From: an uncultured bacterium
Lineage (GTDB): Bacteria > Pseudomonadota > Alphaproteobacteria > CAISDR01
DNA: 5,356 bases
Assembly (NCBI GenBank): GCA_903884125.1
Contig: CAISDR010000028.1
Span: 1 to 5,356 of the forward strand
Direction: 5' to 3'
How positions within the stretch are numbered: position 1 is the first letter of the stretch; every line of letters starts with the position of its first letter. The notes beneath the pieces were generated by a model. The model was not told the origin of the DNA and searched no databases. It saw nothing but the letters and a program-made list of their open reading frames with translations. A program made the position numbers and the translations under genes. This document shows, one piece after another, positions 1-5,262 of the stretch.

Positions 1-1
1 C

Positions 2-421
2 CATGACCACCACGGCCATGACCATGATCATGCGATTGATACTGAAGATGCCCATGCGCTGGCACATGCGCGCGATATCGAACGCACCTTGCAACGTGGT
101 CCTGTCACCACAATGCAGATCATGCTATTTGGTCTGACTGGTGGACTTATTCCATGCCCCGCATCGATTACTGTACTGCTGATATGTCTTCAGCTACGCG
201 AAGTGGCTCTTGGGGCTTTTCTGGTCCTGTGCTTTTCAATCGGTCTGGCGGTGACCCTTGTATCGGTCGGCGTCATCGCCGCCATGGGGTCGCGTGCCCT
301 TGCACGCCGGTCTTCATCTCTTTCGAATCTGTCGGCACGTTTGCCTTATCTGTCGGCCGCAGTGGTGGGACTGGCCGGTATGGTATTGGCTGTTGACGGG
401 ATTTATTCACTGCCTATTTGA
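2..421 (+). CDS. rcnA: Nickel/cobalt efflux permease RcnA, C-terminal part (5' end outside window)
   Basis: This is the C-terminal 139 residues of an inner-membrane Ni2+/Co2+ exporter of the NicO family, which protects cells from excess nickel and cobalt. The frame is open from the first full codon, so the gene starts upstream of the window. The fragment opens with a metal-binding histidine-rich stretch (HDHHGHDHDH, fragment residues 1-10). Then comes a DAHALAHARDIER segment that closely resembles the equivalent part of E. coli RcnA as I recall it. Next is the family signature GLTGGLIPCPASITVLLICL (about 44-63), whose PCP motif lies in a membrane helix. Two further hydrophobic segments follow at about 67-95 and 115-136, and the protein ends naturally at TGA 419-421. 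In E. coli the partner repressor RcnR controls this gene; neither it nor a promoter can be seen here. The gene converges on the next one with a 13-bp gap. The assignment is strong; only the N-terminal half is missing. Confidence 0.93.
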   Translation, partial: HDHHGHDHDHAIDTEDAHALAHARDIERTLQRGPVTTMQIMLFGLTGGLIPCPASITVLLICLQLREVALGAFLVLCFSIGLAVTLVSVGVIAAMGSRALARRSSSLSNLSARLPYLSAAVVGLAGMVLAVDGIYSLPI

Positions 422-434
422 TCCGTCTGTCTGG

Positions 435-2021
435 TCACAGTCGCGCGCGATCCAGACGGTAAAGAGTAAACTGTTCGTTTGAATAGACAGAAGTCATCTT
501 AGGCATAAGAGCTGGCTCAATCGGGCGCAGATGATCAATGAGCGGAGCGGAATTAGTAACTAGCCATTTTGCGTCGATCTGCTCGGCCCACTGCCAGAAT
601 CTTTCCTCGGTCATATCCATAATCGGATTGGTCGAACGCCGTTGCGCGTAAAGACCGATGACTGTGGGGTGCGATGCAATGATCAGATCATTGGCAGGAA
701 CATTGTCGCGAATGACCTGATAAAGCGCATGCGCCTCTGGCCGGTCAACTGACAAGCCATCATCGGCAGGTCGATGGATATATCCAGCGATGTAAACCAG
801 GCCAAGACTGATGGTCAACACCACTAAAGCGCGGCCATGAAATGCGCCCACAAGGCGAAACAGCAAAACTGGCAGAATGGGCAATGCATACCGCGCCGGT
901 TCCTGTGCAATCGGAAACAAGATCAGCATCGCCAGACTGGCGCCAACGAACAGGTCGAATATTTCAAGCTTTTGCCACCCCATCCAGATAATGCGAAATA
1001 GCGAAAGGCTAATGGCTGCGCTAGCAAAACCGCCAACCAGCCAGTTTAAAGGCGGCGGGTAATCGACTGCCCCCTTGATCAGATCGATCAGTGCACCGGC
1101 ATACGCCGCACAATTAAACCGGATCAGCGCCAGGTTTTCGTTCAAGGCGCCATTGCGCCAGACATCGAGCGGTGAGGTATAGGTGCCAATATCAGCAGGA
1201 AAGGCCCGCGAGATTACCGAATTGAAAATCAGGGCAATCACCAAGGCACTGGCCGCAGAAATAAAGAAGCGCCTGTTTCGAAACAGGCATTGACCAGCAA
1301 ATGCGGCGAATAGTGCAATCGCCGCAGTACGAATCAGCAAGCTTGCGGCAAGCAGGACCCCGATAATTGTGATCAGGCGCCAAGGCAGTGGGGCCATGCG
1401 ACGATACCTGATCCTGCGGTCAAGTTCATCAATTGCAGCAAGTGCCCCATAGGCAAAGAGCATGAATGGAAATTCTGAATAGACGACATCCTTGAACATC
1501 CACACAAACGGATTAAACCCCAGCGCCAATAATATTACAAAAGTTTGGGACGGTGACAGATGCTGTCGGCCCAAATGAGCGACGATGCCCATCAGGCCAA
1601 GGAAGCAGAAAACCAATTCAGCTTTGATTGCCCAGTAATTGATCCCGAACATGGCCAGAACCGGAACGAGTACCAGTGGAAGACCGGGCGGCATGGCAGA
1701 GGGGTGGTGCGGTTCGATCGGATTTATCACGTAATGGGAGAATCCATATCGTTCACCCCCTATGATGTTGAGCGCTTCACGGATGTAGAGCTCGGCATCC
1801 CCATCCCAGGGCTGACCAGACCGGATGGTGGCTAGCAGGAAAAGGCCAGCCATTCCAATCGCCAGCAATGACCAAAGCCCTGCTTGCCACCCGAACGGGT
1901 TTCTCGTTTTAAATAATACCTGGCCTAACACGCTGCCCCCTGAACGAAACTGCCCCGCAAGAGAAATAATATTCAACTGACTGCCGGTCAAATGGGACAC
2001 AAATCCGAGCGTAACTGTCAT
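435..2021 (-). CDS. GT39/ArnT-like multi-spanning membrane glycosyltransferase (GT-C fold)
   Basis: This 528-residue integral membrane protein is probably a lipid-linked-sugar-dependent glycosyltransferase of the GT-C superfamily (GT39, PMT/ArnT-like). The first hydrophobic helix (about 46-65) is followed by an extracytoplasmic loop with an acidic motif, WDGDAELY (72-79). This matches the place where GT-C enzymes carry the catalytic Asp/Glu. Other family-like features are HHPSAMPPGLPL (105-116), KDVVYSEFPFML (177-188) and EPARYALPILPVLL (374-387). Many hydrophobic helices occur up to about residue 413. A soluble C-terminal tail of about 110 residues (418-528), presumably periplasmic, follows. 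The start is ATG 2021-2019, supported by a GAGGTG Shine-Dalgarno 8 nt upstream; a later start would remove the first helix. The first 45 residues are a polar extension, longer than usual. No glycan or lipid A genes lie next to it, so acceptor and donor cannot be inferred. The family assignment is good, the substrate unknown. Confidence 0.8.
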   Translation of the reverse strand: MTVTLGFVSHLTGSQLNIISLAGQFRSGGSVLGQVLFKTRNPFGWQAGLWSLLAIGMAGLFLLATIRSGQPWDGDAELYIREALNIIGGERYGFSHYVINPIEPHHPSAMPPGLPLVLVPVLAMFGINYWAIKAELVFCFLGLMGIVAHLGRQHLSPSQTFVILLALGFNPFVWMFKDVVYSEFPFMLFAYGALAAIDELDRRIRYRRMAPLPWRLITIIGVLLAASLLIRTAAIALFAAFAGQCLFRNRRFFISAASALVIALIFNSVISRAFPADIGTYTSPLDVWRNGALNENLALIRFNCAAYAGALIDLIKGAVDYPPPLNWLVGGFASAAISLSLFRIIWMGWQKLEIFDLFVGASLAMLILFPIAQEPARYALPILPVLLFRLVGAFHGRALVVLTISLGLVYIAGYIHRPADDGLSVDRPEAHALYQVIRDNVPANDLIIASHPTVIGLYAQRRSTNPIMDMTEERFWQWAEQIDAKWLVTNSAPLIDHLRPIEPALMPKMTSVYSNEQFTLYRLDRARL

Positions 2022-2048
2022 AGATTTGGCACCTCGGTGTAATAGAGT
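2015..2048 (+). promoter_or_regulatory. Candidate PhoB (Pho) box plus -10 element driving ppk2
   Basis: Positions 2015-2032 read CTGTCAT-AGAT-TTGGCAC. Against the enterobacterial Pho box CTGTCATAWAWCTGTCAY this agrees at 15 of 18 positions: the left half-site is perfect (7/7), the spacer 3/4 and the right half 5/7. Ten nucleotides after the box is TAGAGT (2043-2048), a 4/6 match to a sigma70 -10. That box-to--10 spacing is the one I know from E. coli phoA. There is no separate good -35, as expected for PhoB-activated promoters. An alternative sigma70 reading is CTGTCA (2015-2020), 17 bp, TGTAAT (2038-2043). Transcription would begin near 2055, leaving a leader of about 50 nt before ppk2. The left half-site coincides with the first codons of the divergent glycosyltransferase, so part of the match could be coincidence. 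Confidence 0.45.
2030..2035 (-). promoter_or_regulatory. Ribosome binding site of the membrane glycosyltransferase
   Basis: The minus strand reads GAGGTG, then 8 nt, then ATG (2021-2019). This near-consensus Shine-Dalgarno fixes the start codon. It lies just beside the right half of the candidate Pho box on the other strand. Confidence 0.6.
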
Positions 2049-2052
2049 CGAT

Positions 2053-2076
2053 TTTCATGACGTTGAAACCATGAAA
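2053..2076. repeat. Inverted repeat TTTCATG-N10-CATGAAA in the divergent intergenic region
   Basis: Perfect 7-bp arms (TTTCATG at 2053-2059, CATGAAA at 2070-2076) flank a 10-bp spacer. The arm spacing of about 17 bp centre to centre suits a dimeric regulator bound to one face of the helix. It lies at or just after the predicted ppk2 transcription start. No known operator is recognised in it. Confidence 0.4.
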
Positions 2077-2078
2077 TT

Positions 2079-2093
2079 GCCGGTCTGACCGGC
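2079..2093 (+). promoter_or_regulatory. Perfect 6-bp-stem hairpin just upstream of the ppk2 ribosome binding site
   Basis: GCCGGT (2079-2084) and ACCGGC (2088-2093) pair perfectly around a CTG loop. The hairpin ends 3 nt before the Shine-Dalgarno (2097-2101). It has no U-tract, so it is not an intrinsic terminator. It could be a 5'-leader structure that affects ribosome access or mRNA stability, or a short DNA palindrome acting as an operator. Only the symmetry is certain. Confidence 0.4.
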
Positions 2094-2096
2094 TGC

Positions 2097-2101
2097 GGGA
2101 G
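2097..2101 (+). promoter_or_regulatory. Ribosome binding site deciding the ppk2 start
   Basis: GGGAG lies 5 nt before ATG 2107. An in-frame GTG at 2101 would add two residues but overlaps this Shine-Dalgarno and has no ribosome binding site of its own, so ATG 2107 is preferred. Confidence 0.6.
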
Positions 2102-2106
2102 TGCCA

Positions 2107-3060
2107 ATGAGCGATCAGAACGGCCAGAAATCAGGGCAACAACCAACGCCATCCGACCAATCCATTCGTAATTGGGTTGAAGAGGATCTGGCCGACAGCT
2201 TTGATGAAGAGTTGGAAATGGAACTGGATGATGGACGGCTGGATCGACTTCTGGACGGTTTGTCGTCGGACCCAGAACCGGATGCCGCGACGGACCGCCA
2301 TCTGTATTTCCGCGAACTTTTTCGGCTGCAACACGAACTTGTCAAGTTGCAGGACTGGGTTGCTCATAAAAAGCTTAAAGTGGTTGTATTGTTCGAAGGC
2401 AGGGATGCTGCAGGCAAAGGCGGGGTAATCAAACGTATCACCCAGCGTCTTAACCCCCGCGTCTGCCGGGTCGTGGCACTACCGGCCCCAAGTGAACGGG
2501 AACGTACTCAATGGTATTTTCAGCGATATGTGAATCACCTTCCTGCAGGTGGTGAAATCGTCCTGTTTGACCGGTCCTGGTACAATCGAGCGGGGGTGGA
2601 GCGGGTAATGGGGTTTTGTAATGAAACTCAGGTTGACGAATTTTTTGATACCGTTCCCGAATTTGAAAAGATGATCATCCGTTCAGGGATTATTCTGATC
2701 AAATACTGGTTTTCAATTACCGACGATGAGCAGCATCGCCGATTCCAGATGCGTATTCATGATCCGATCAAGCAATGGAAATTATCGCCCATGGACCTGG
2801 AGTCCCGCCGCAGGTGGGAGCAATATACAAAAGCCAAAGAGGCAATGCTTGAGCGTACGCATATCCCTGAGGCTCCCTGGTGGCTGGTGGAGGCGGTGGA
2901 CAAGAAGAAGGCGCGGCTGAATTGCATTCGCCACCTTTTGGAGCAGCTTGCCTACGAAGAGGTTCCCCGCGATCCAGTCGTTTTACCGGCCCGAGTCCAC
3001 AACCCGGATTACACGCGCCAGCCGATATCTCGTGAAATGTATGTGCCGAACTATTATTAA
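2107..3060 (+). CDS. ppk2: Polyphosphate kinase 2, class I (single PPK2 domain)
   Basis: This 317-residue cytoplasmic PPK2 transfers phosphate between inorganic polyphosphate and nucleoside diphosphates, usually running towards GTP/ATP formation in this family. The PPK2 domain covers about residues 65-290. The Walker A loop FEGRDAAGKGG lies at about 96-106, and the Walker B/lid region FDRSWYNRAGVERVMGF at about 154-170. Further conserved PPK2 blocks are KYWFSITDDEQ (199-209), DPIKQWKLSPMD (219-230), and PWWLVEAVDKKKAR (257-270). One domain with this Walker A context matches the one-domain class I group (TIGR03707-like) as I know it. Ahead of the domain is an acidic, probably flexible extension (about 25-52, rich in Asp/Glu). 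The start is ATG 2107 with GGGAG 5 nt upstream. The gene stands alone, without ppk1 or ppx nearby, and is divergent from the glycosyltransferase. A candidate Pho box upstream suggests phosphate-starvation control. All core motifs are intact. Confidence 0.95.
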   Translation: MSDQNGQKSGQQPTPSDQSIRNWVEEDLADSFDEELEMELDDGRLDRLLDGLSSDPEPDAATDRHLYFRELFRLQHELVKLQDWVAHKKLKVVVLFEGRDAAGKGGVIKRITQRLNPRVCRVVALPAPSERERTQWYFQRYVNHLPAGGEIVLFDRSWYNRAGVERVMGFCNETQVDEFFDTVPEFEKMIIRSGIILIKYWFSITDDEQHRRFQMRIHDPIKQWKLSPMDLESRRRWEQYTKAKEAMLERTHIPEAPWWLVEAVDKKKARLNCIRHLLEQLAYEEVPRDPVVLPARVHNPDYTRQPISREMYVPNYY

Positions 3061-3085
3061 CTTCGGCATATCTGGGTTGATCCGT

Positions 3086-3106
3086 CGGCTTGAAATATAA
3101 AAGCCG
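3086..3106 (+). terminator. Weak stem-loop after ppk2, possible 3' end
   Basis: CGGCTT (3086-3091) pairs with AAGCCG (3101-3106) around a 9-nt AT-rich loop, 26 nt after the ppk2 stop. No run of T follows, so it does not meet the usual definition of an intrinsic terminator. It may only be a 3'-end stabilising hairpin. Confidence 0.2.
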
Positions 3107-3172
3107 CAAGGCATTTCCTGCACCTGCTCTTCGGAAGAAATGTGCTCATCCGAAAAACTTGCGTCATAGTGT

Positions 3173-3201
3173 TTAACATTTGGTGCCGGGTACGTTATGC
3201 T
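3173..3201 (+). promoter_or_regulatory. Sigma70-like promoter for the receiver-domain gene
   Basis: TTAACA (3173-3178, 5/6 to TTGACA) and TATGCT (3196-3201, 4/6 to TATAAT) are separated by exactly 17 bp. Transcription would start near 3208, giving a leader of about 80 nt before ATG 3290. The rest of the 229-bp gap 3061-3289 shows no convincing small gene. Confidence 0.45.
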
Positions 3202-3289
3202 CGGCATCAGTCGAGTAGGTTGTCGTTGATGGCTTTGAATTGAGCCTGTAGTTCTGTTCGCTTTTAAATATTCGTTGCAGGTTGCGTAG

Positions 3290-4225
3290 ATGTTTTCACT
3301 CGAAATGAATAATAAAGATCAAATTCCCGTATTGTATGCGCGTACAACTGCTGCAAACTGTATCAGGGTAAAAAATTCTCTGATCAGTGTTGGTCTTACT
3401 AATCTATTGGATACTGCGGATATTCAGGTCACGCGCGCGTATTTGACTTCCAAAATGCCTGAAGTGGCGATTTTTGACGAGGATCTAAGCGGCGATATCG
3501 CGGCTTTGATTCATGAAATGCGATGGTCGCGTCTTGGGCCGAATCCGTTTTTGTCGGTACTGTTTTTGGTGTCCAGTGATCGTAGTGCTTTGATGGACCG
3601 GATGTTGGCTGCTGGCATTGATGAATTTGTTTTCAAGCCTGTGGCACTGCAATCGCTGCTTCAACGCCTCGAAAAGCAGGTTCAAAAGCCGCGAAATTTC
3701 ATTGCAACGTCAACTTATATTGGCCCGGACCGCCGGGTTAGCTTCTACAATCACGAATCCGAACGACCCGTGGTTCCCCCCAACGCCCTAAAGGCGCGGA
3801 TCGAAGGTAAACCAATTTCCAATGAAAATCTGAAGGAACAGGTCACGCAGACTCTGGCACTGTTGGAAGAGCGTCGAATCGTGCGCGAAGTACGGCATTT
3901 CATCGACCTTGCCGGGCAGATGCAGTCGGCCTTTGGGAAATCCGGCGATTGGACAAAGTTGCTTACCCAGATGCTGAACATGTCACGACATTTTGTTGAA
4001 CTTTGCGTCGGTTCCGGGCTGGTTGCCGAAGTGAAGATTTTTCAGTTCGTCCGACATCATCTGGAGAGATTGCAGGCGAATCCCGAGAGCGTTGTGCGGG
4101 CAGATATGGTAATGTTGCTGTCAGCAATAAGCCCAATTCATTCTGGTATCGTATCTGGGAATTTGGCCCGGGAGCTGGTTGATGTGGACAGATTTCTCGG
4201 CACCTACCAGCCGATGCAACCATAA
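3290..4225 (+). CDS. Atypical receiver (REC) domain protein with uncharacterised helical C-terminal region
   Basis: This 311-residue cytoplasmic protein has an N-terminal CheY-like receiver domain (about 11-132). Asp63 in VAIFDED fits the phospho-acceptor at the end of beta-3, Ser95/96 in LFLVSSD fit the switch Ser/Thr, and Lys117-Pro118 in DEFVFKPV is the conserved Lys-Pro pair. The usual acidic pair after beta-1 is missing: the strand reads IPVLYARTTAAN (12-23), so Mg2+ binding and phosphorylation may be impaired or unusual. A linker carries YIGPDRRV (143-150), a motif I associate with receiver proteins of alphaproteobacteria. From about 178 to 305 the protein is predicted helical, with no helix-turn-helix, GGDEF, EAL or kinase motif visible, so the output is unknown. 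ATG 3290 is preceded by CAGG at about 8 nt; ATG 3305 lacks a Shine-Dalgarno. No sensor kinase lies nearby, so it is an orphan regulator. The REC call is good; the C-terminus is unassigned. Confidence 0.75.
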   Translation: MFSLEMNNKDQIPVLYARTTAANCIRVKNSLISVGLTNLLDTADIQVTRAYLTSKMPEVAIFDEDLSGDIAALIHEMRWSRLGPNPFLSVLFLVSSDRSALMDRMLAAGIDEFVFKPVALQSLLQRLEKQVQKPRNFIATSTYIGPDRRVSFYNHESERPVVPPNALKARIEGKPISNENLKEQVTQTLALLEERRIVREVRHFIDLAGQMQSAFGKSGDWTKLLTQMLNMSRHFVELCVGSGLVAEVKIFQFVRHHLERLQANPESVVRADMVMLLSAISPIHSGIVSGNLARELVDVDRFLGTYQPMQP

Positions 4226-4226
4226 T

Positions 4227-4260
4227 GGAGTTTCCACCCATTTAGCCTTATACTAACTCC
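4227..4260 (+). promoter_or_regulatory. Intergenic inverted repeat with embedded -10-like TATACT before the Cys-rich gene
   Basis: GGAGTT (4227-4232) and AACTCC (4255-4260) form a 6-bp inverted repeat with a 22-nt loop, just after the receiver-gene stop. A T-rich stretch follows (4265-4271). TATACT (4249-4254, 5/6 to TATAAT) inside it could be the -10 of the next gene, although the -35 region at 17 bp (TGGAGT) is poor. It could be a weak terminator, an operator around the promoter, or chance. Confidence 0.25.
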
Positions 4261-4289
4261 GACATTTTATTATCTCGGAATATTTGGAT

Positions 4290-4694
4290 ATGGGAATTTC
4301 GGCGTCGGTCCATAAGCTGGTAACGGTCTTTATTATCCTGCCCGCCTGTTTGGGCGCAACGATCAGTCAGGCCCAGTCTTCTGGTTCGGCTCCACCGATG
4401 CGTGAAGCCTGCCTTTCGGATTTCAAGAAATACTGCACCGGGATGCCGCCGGGCAGCGAACGGGTGCTGGTTTGCCTTCGGCGTATGGAAACCAATCTAA
4501 GCATAGGCTGCCGGGTAGCAATCGAGGGGATGGGGGGCTTTGAAGGCGGTATGATGGCCTGCGCCAAGGACCGCGACCAGTATTGCCCGTCAGTAAGGGG
4601 GGACGAACTTGCCCTCTGCCTAAAAGACCATCGGGCCGATCTTAGTTCGGATTGCCAGTCATTTCTTGTGCAGCGTGCTGCAAAAGAAAACTGA
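4290..4694 (+). CDS. Exported protein with two GLG1-type cysteine-rich repeats
   Basis: This 134-residue protein has a signal peptide: Lys9 near the start, a hydrophobic core at about 10-25 and a likely cleavage after SQA (Ala28). The mature part is two tandem four-cysteine repeats. Repeat 1 has Cys41, 49, 62 and 74; repeat 2 has Cys91, 99, 110 and 122. Spacings are C-x7-C-x12-C-x11-C and C-x7-C-x10-C-x11-C, with shared landmarks YC, a CL or CLxxx block, and LS before the last Cys. This pattern resembles the Cys-rich repeat of animal Golgi protein GLG1 (PF00839), also known in small exported proteobacterial proteins of unknown role. All eight mature cysteines are paired in number, which suggests disulfides in the periplasm. 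A further Cys20 in LPAC lies in the signal and makes a poor lipobox. ATG 4290 is preferred over TTG 4284 because CGGA lies 10 nt upstream. Function is unknown. Confidence 0.7.
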   Translation: MGISASVHKLVTVFIILPACLGATISQAQSSGSAPPMREACLSDFKKYCTGMPPGSERVLVCLRRMETNLSIGCRVAIEGMGGFEGGMMACAKDRDQYCPSVRGDELALCLKDHRADLSSDCQSFLVQRAAKEN

Positions 4695-4720
4695 GATCCT
4701 GATCCGCTCTGTGCTATAAT
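4691..4720 (+). promoter_or_regulatory. Sigma70-like promoter for the 82-residue low-complexity gene
   Basis: A perfect TATAAT (4715-4720) lies 18 bp after CTGAGA (4691-4696, 4/6 to TTGACA), which overlaps the stop codon of the preceding gene. Transcription would start near 4727, about 34 nt before ATG 4761. This argues for expression independent of the upstream gene. Confidence 0.5.
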
Positions 4721-4760
4721 CTCGGCAAAGATTGTCCACTTTTCAAGGACCGGTCAGGTC

Positions 4761-5009
4761 ATGAGTTCAGTCTCGACCACAAATGCCCAGCCAAGCGGCC
4801 CACCACCCAATGTTCCGCAAGTGACGCCGACCACCCCGGCCAATGCGGATCTGGGGGTAAATGCGCCGTCTAACCAGACATCGCAGGCAGTCAGTCTGAA
4901 TTACAATGCGACAGTGGCCAACTCGTCAACCACCAGTGCTGGCAGCCCGCCGAGTGTGACGCCTGCGCCGGGGCCGGGCAGGGGCCAAAATGTGGATACA
5001 TACGCCTAG
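4761..5009 (+). CDS. Small low-complexity Ser/Thr/Pro/Asn/Ala-rich protein, function unknown
   Basis: This 82-residue protein is dominated by Ser, Thr, Pro, Asn and Ala, and has no Lys, Glu or Cys, one Arg and two Asp. It has no signal peptide or membrane helix and is probably disordered in its first 30 and last 25 residues. A middle stretch, LGVNAPSNQTSQAVSLNYNA (31-50), is less repetitive. With the preceding PQVT (19-22) and following VAN (52-54), it faintly resembles the order of landmarks in RebB/killing-trait (R-body) proteins, but not enough to name it. Support for a real gene: a perfect TATAAT upstream, AAGGA 11 nt before ATG 4761 (with AGG nearer, at 2 nt), and an open frame ending in TAG. 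The Shine-Dalgarno spacing is not ideal. I do not recognise the family. Its chance of being a true gene is good because of the promoter and position, but low-complexity composition also occurs in spurious frames. Confidence 0.55.
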   Translation: MSSVSTTNAQPSGPPPNVPQVTPTTPANADLGVNAPSNQTSQAVSLNYNATVANSSTTSAGSPPSVTPAPGPGRGQNVDTYA

Positions 5010-5262
5010 GGTTGCGGCCGAAACTGCCCTGCATACCAACTTTATTAGGCATGTCAGCCCGTTTAGACTATATTAGTATCAGTGGATTCGATGCATTTTT
5101 GCAGGGATGATTGCGCGCTCACAAAAGTCTTGCGTATTTACTCTCCTGCAGTGATGTGCTGGATTAATAGCGTGATTTCAATCATGTAACTGGCTTACTG
5201 TGCGACCAGTGTATTGGCTCAAATAGTGGCGGTTAAGTCTGAGCCCTATTTCTGGATAAACG
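5010..5262. other. 253-bp intergenic region with no convincing gene; weak promoter candidate
   Basis: No frame here carries both a ribosome binding site and meaningful length. The best micro-frame (ATG 5107, 15 codons) is unconvincing. A possible promoter is TAGGCA (5046-5051), 17 bp, TATATT (5069-5074). This would give a leader of about 180 nt before the next gene. No hairpin followed by a T-run was found after 5009, so the end of the upstream transcript is not visible. The sequence is more AT-rich than the flanking genes. Confidence 0.3.

Noticed and set aside
1560..1835. 91-codon plus-strand open frame inside the glycosyltransferase
   Set aside because: It is antisense to the membrane glycosyltransferase region containing the catalytic-loop motif, with no family resemblance and no promoter or ribosome binding site.
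2101..2106. GTG at 2101 as the ppk2 start
   Set aside because: It overlaps the GGGAG Shine-Dalgarno that is correctly placed for ATG 2107, and has no ribosome binding site of its own.
2768..3109. 113-codon minus-strand open frame opposite the ppk2 3' end
   Set aside because: It lies almost entirely antisense to a well-conserved PPK2 domain. It has a Pro/Ser/Cys-rich composition typical of a shadow frame and lacks a ribosome binding site.
3130..3154. TTCGGA-N13-TCCGAA inverted repeat after ppk2 as a terminator
   Set aside because: A short 6-bp stem with a 13-nt loop followed by A-rich rather than T-rich sequence; no direction gives a terminator.
4284..4289. TTG at 4284 as the start of the Cys-rich protein
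   Set aside because: CGGA would be only about 4 nt away. ATG 4290 gives better spacing and a normal signal peptide.
4290..4349. Lipoprotein reading of the Cys-rich protein (LPAC, Cys20)
   Set aside because: Pro at the lipobox -2 position is unfavourable, the hydrophobic core continues past the Cys, and a good type I site (SQA) follows at Ala28.
5004..5050. GCCTA/TAGGC pair after the low-complexity gene as a terminator
   Set aside because: Only 5 bp arms about 37 nt apart without a T-run; expected by chance.
5107..5154. 15-codon micro-frame starting at ATG 5107 with GCAGG upstream
   Set aside because: Too short, no promoter or conservation signal, and the candidate Shine-Dalgarno abuts the start codon.
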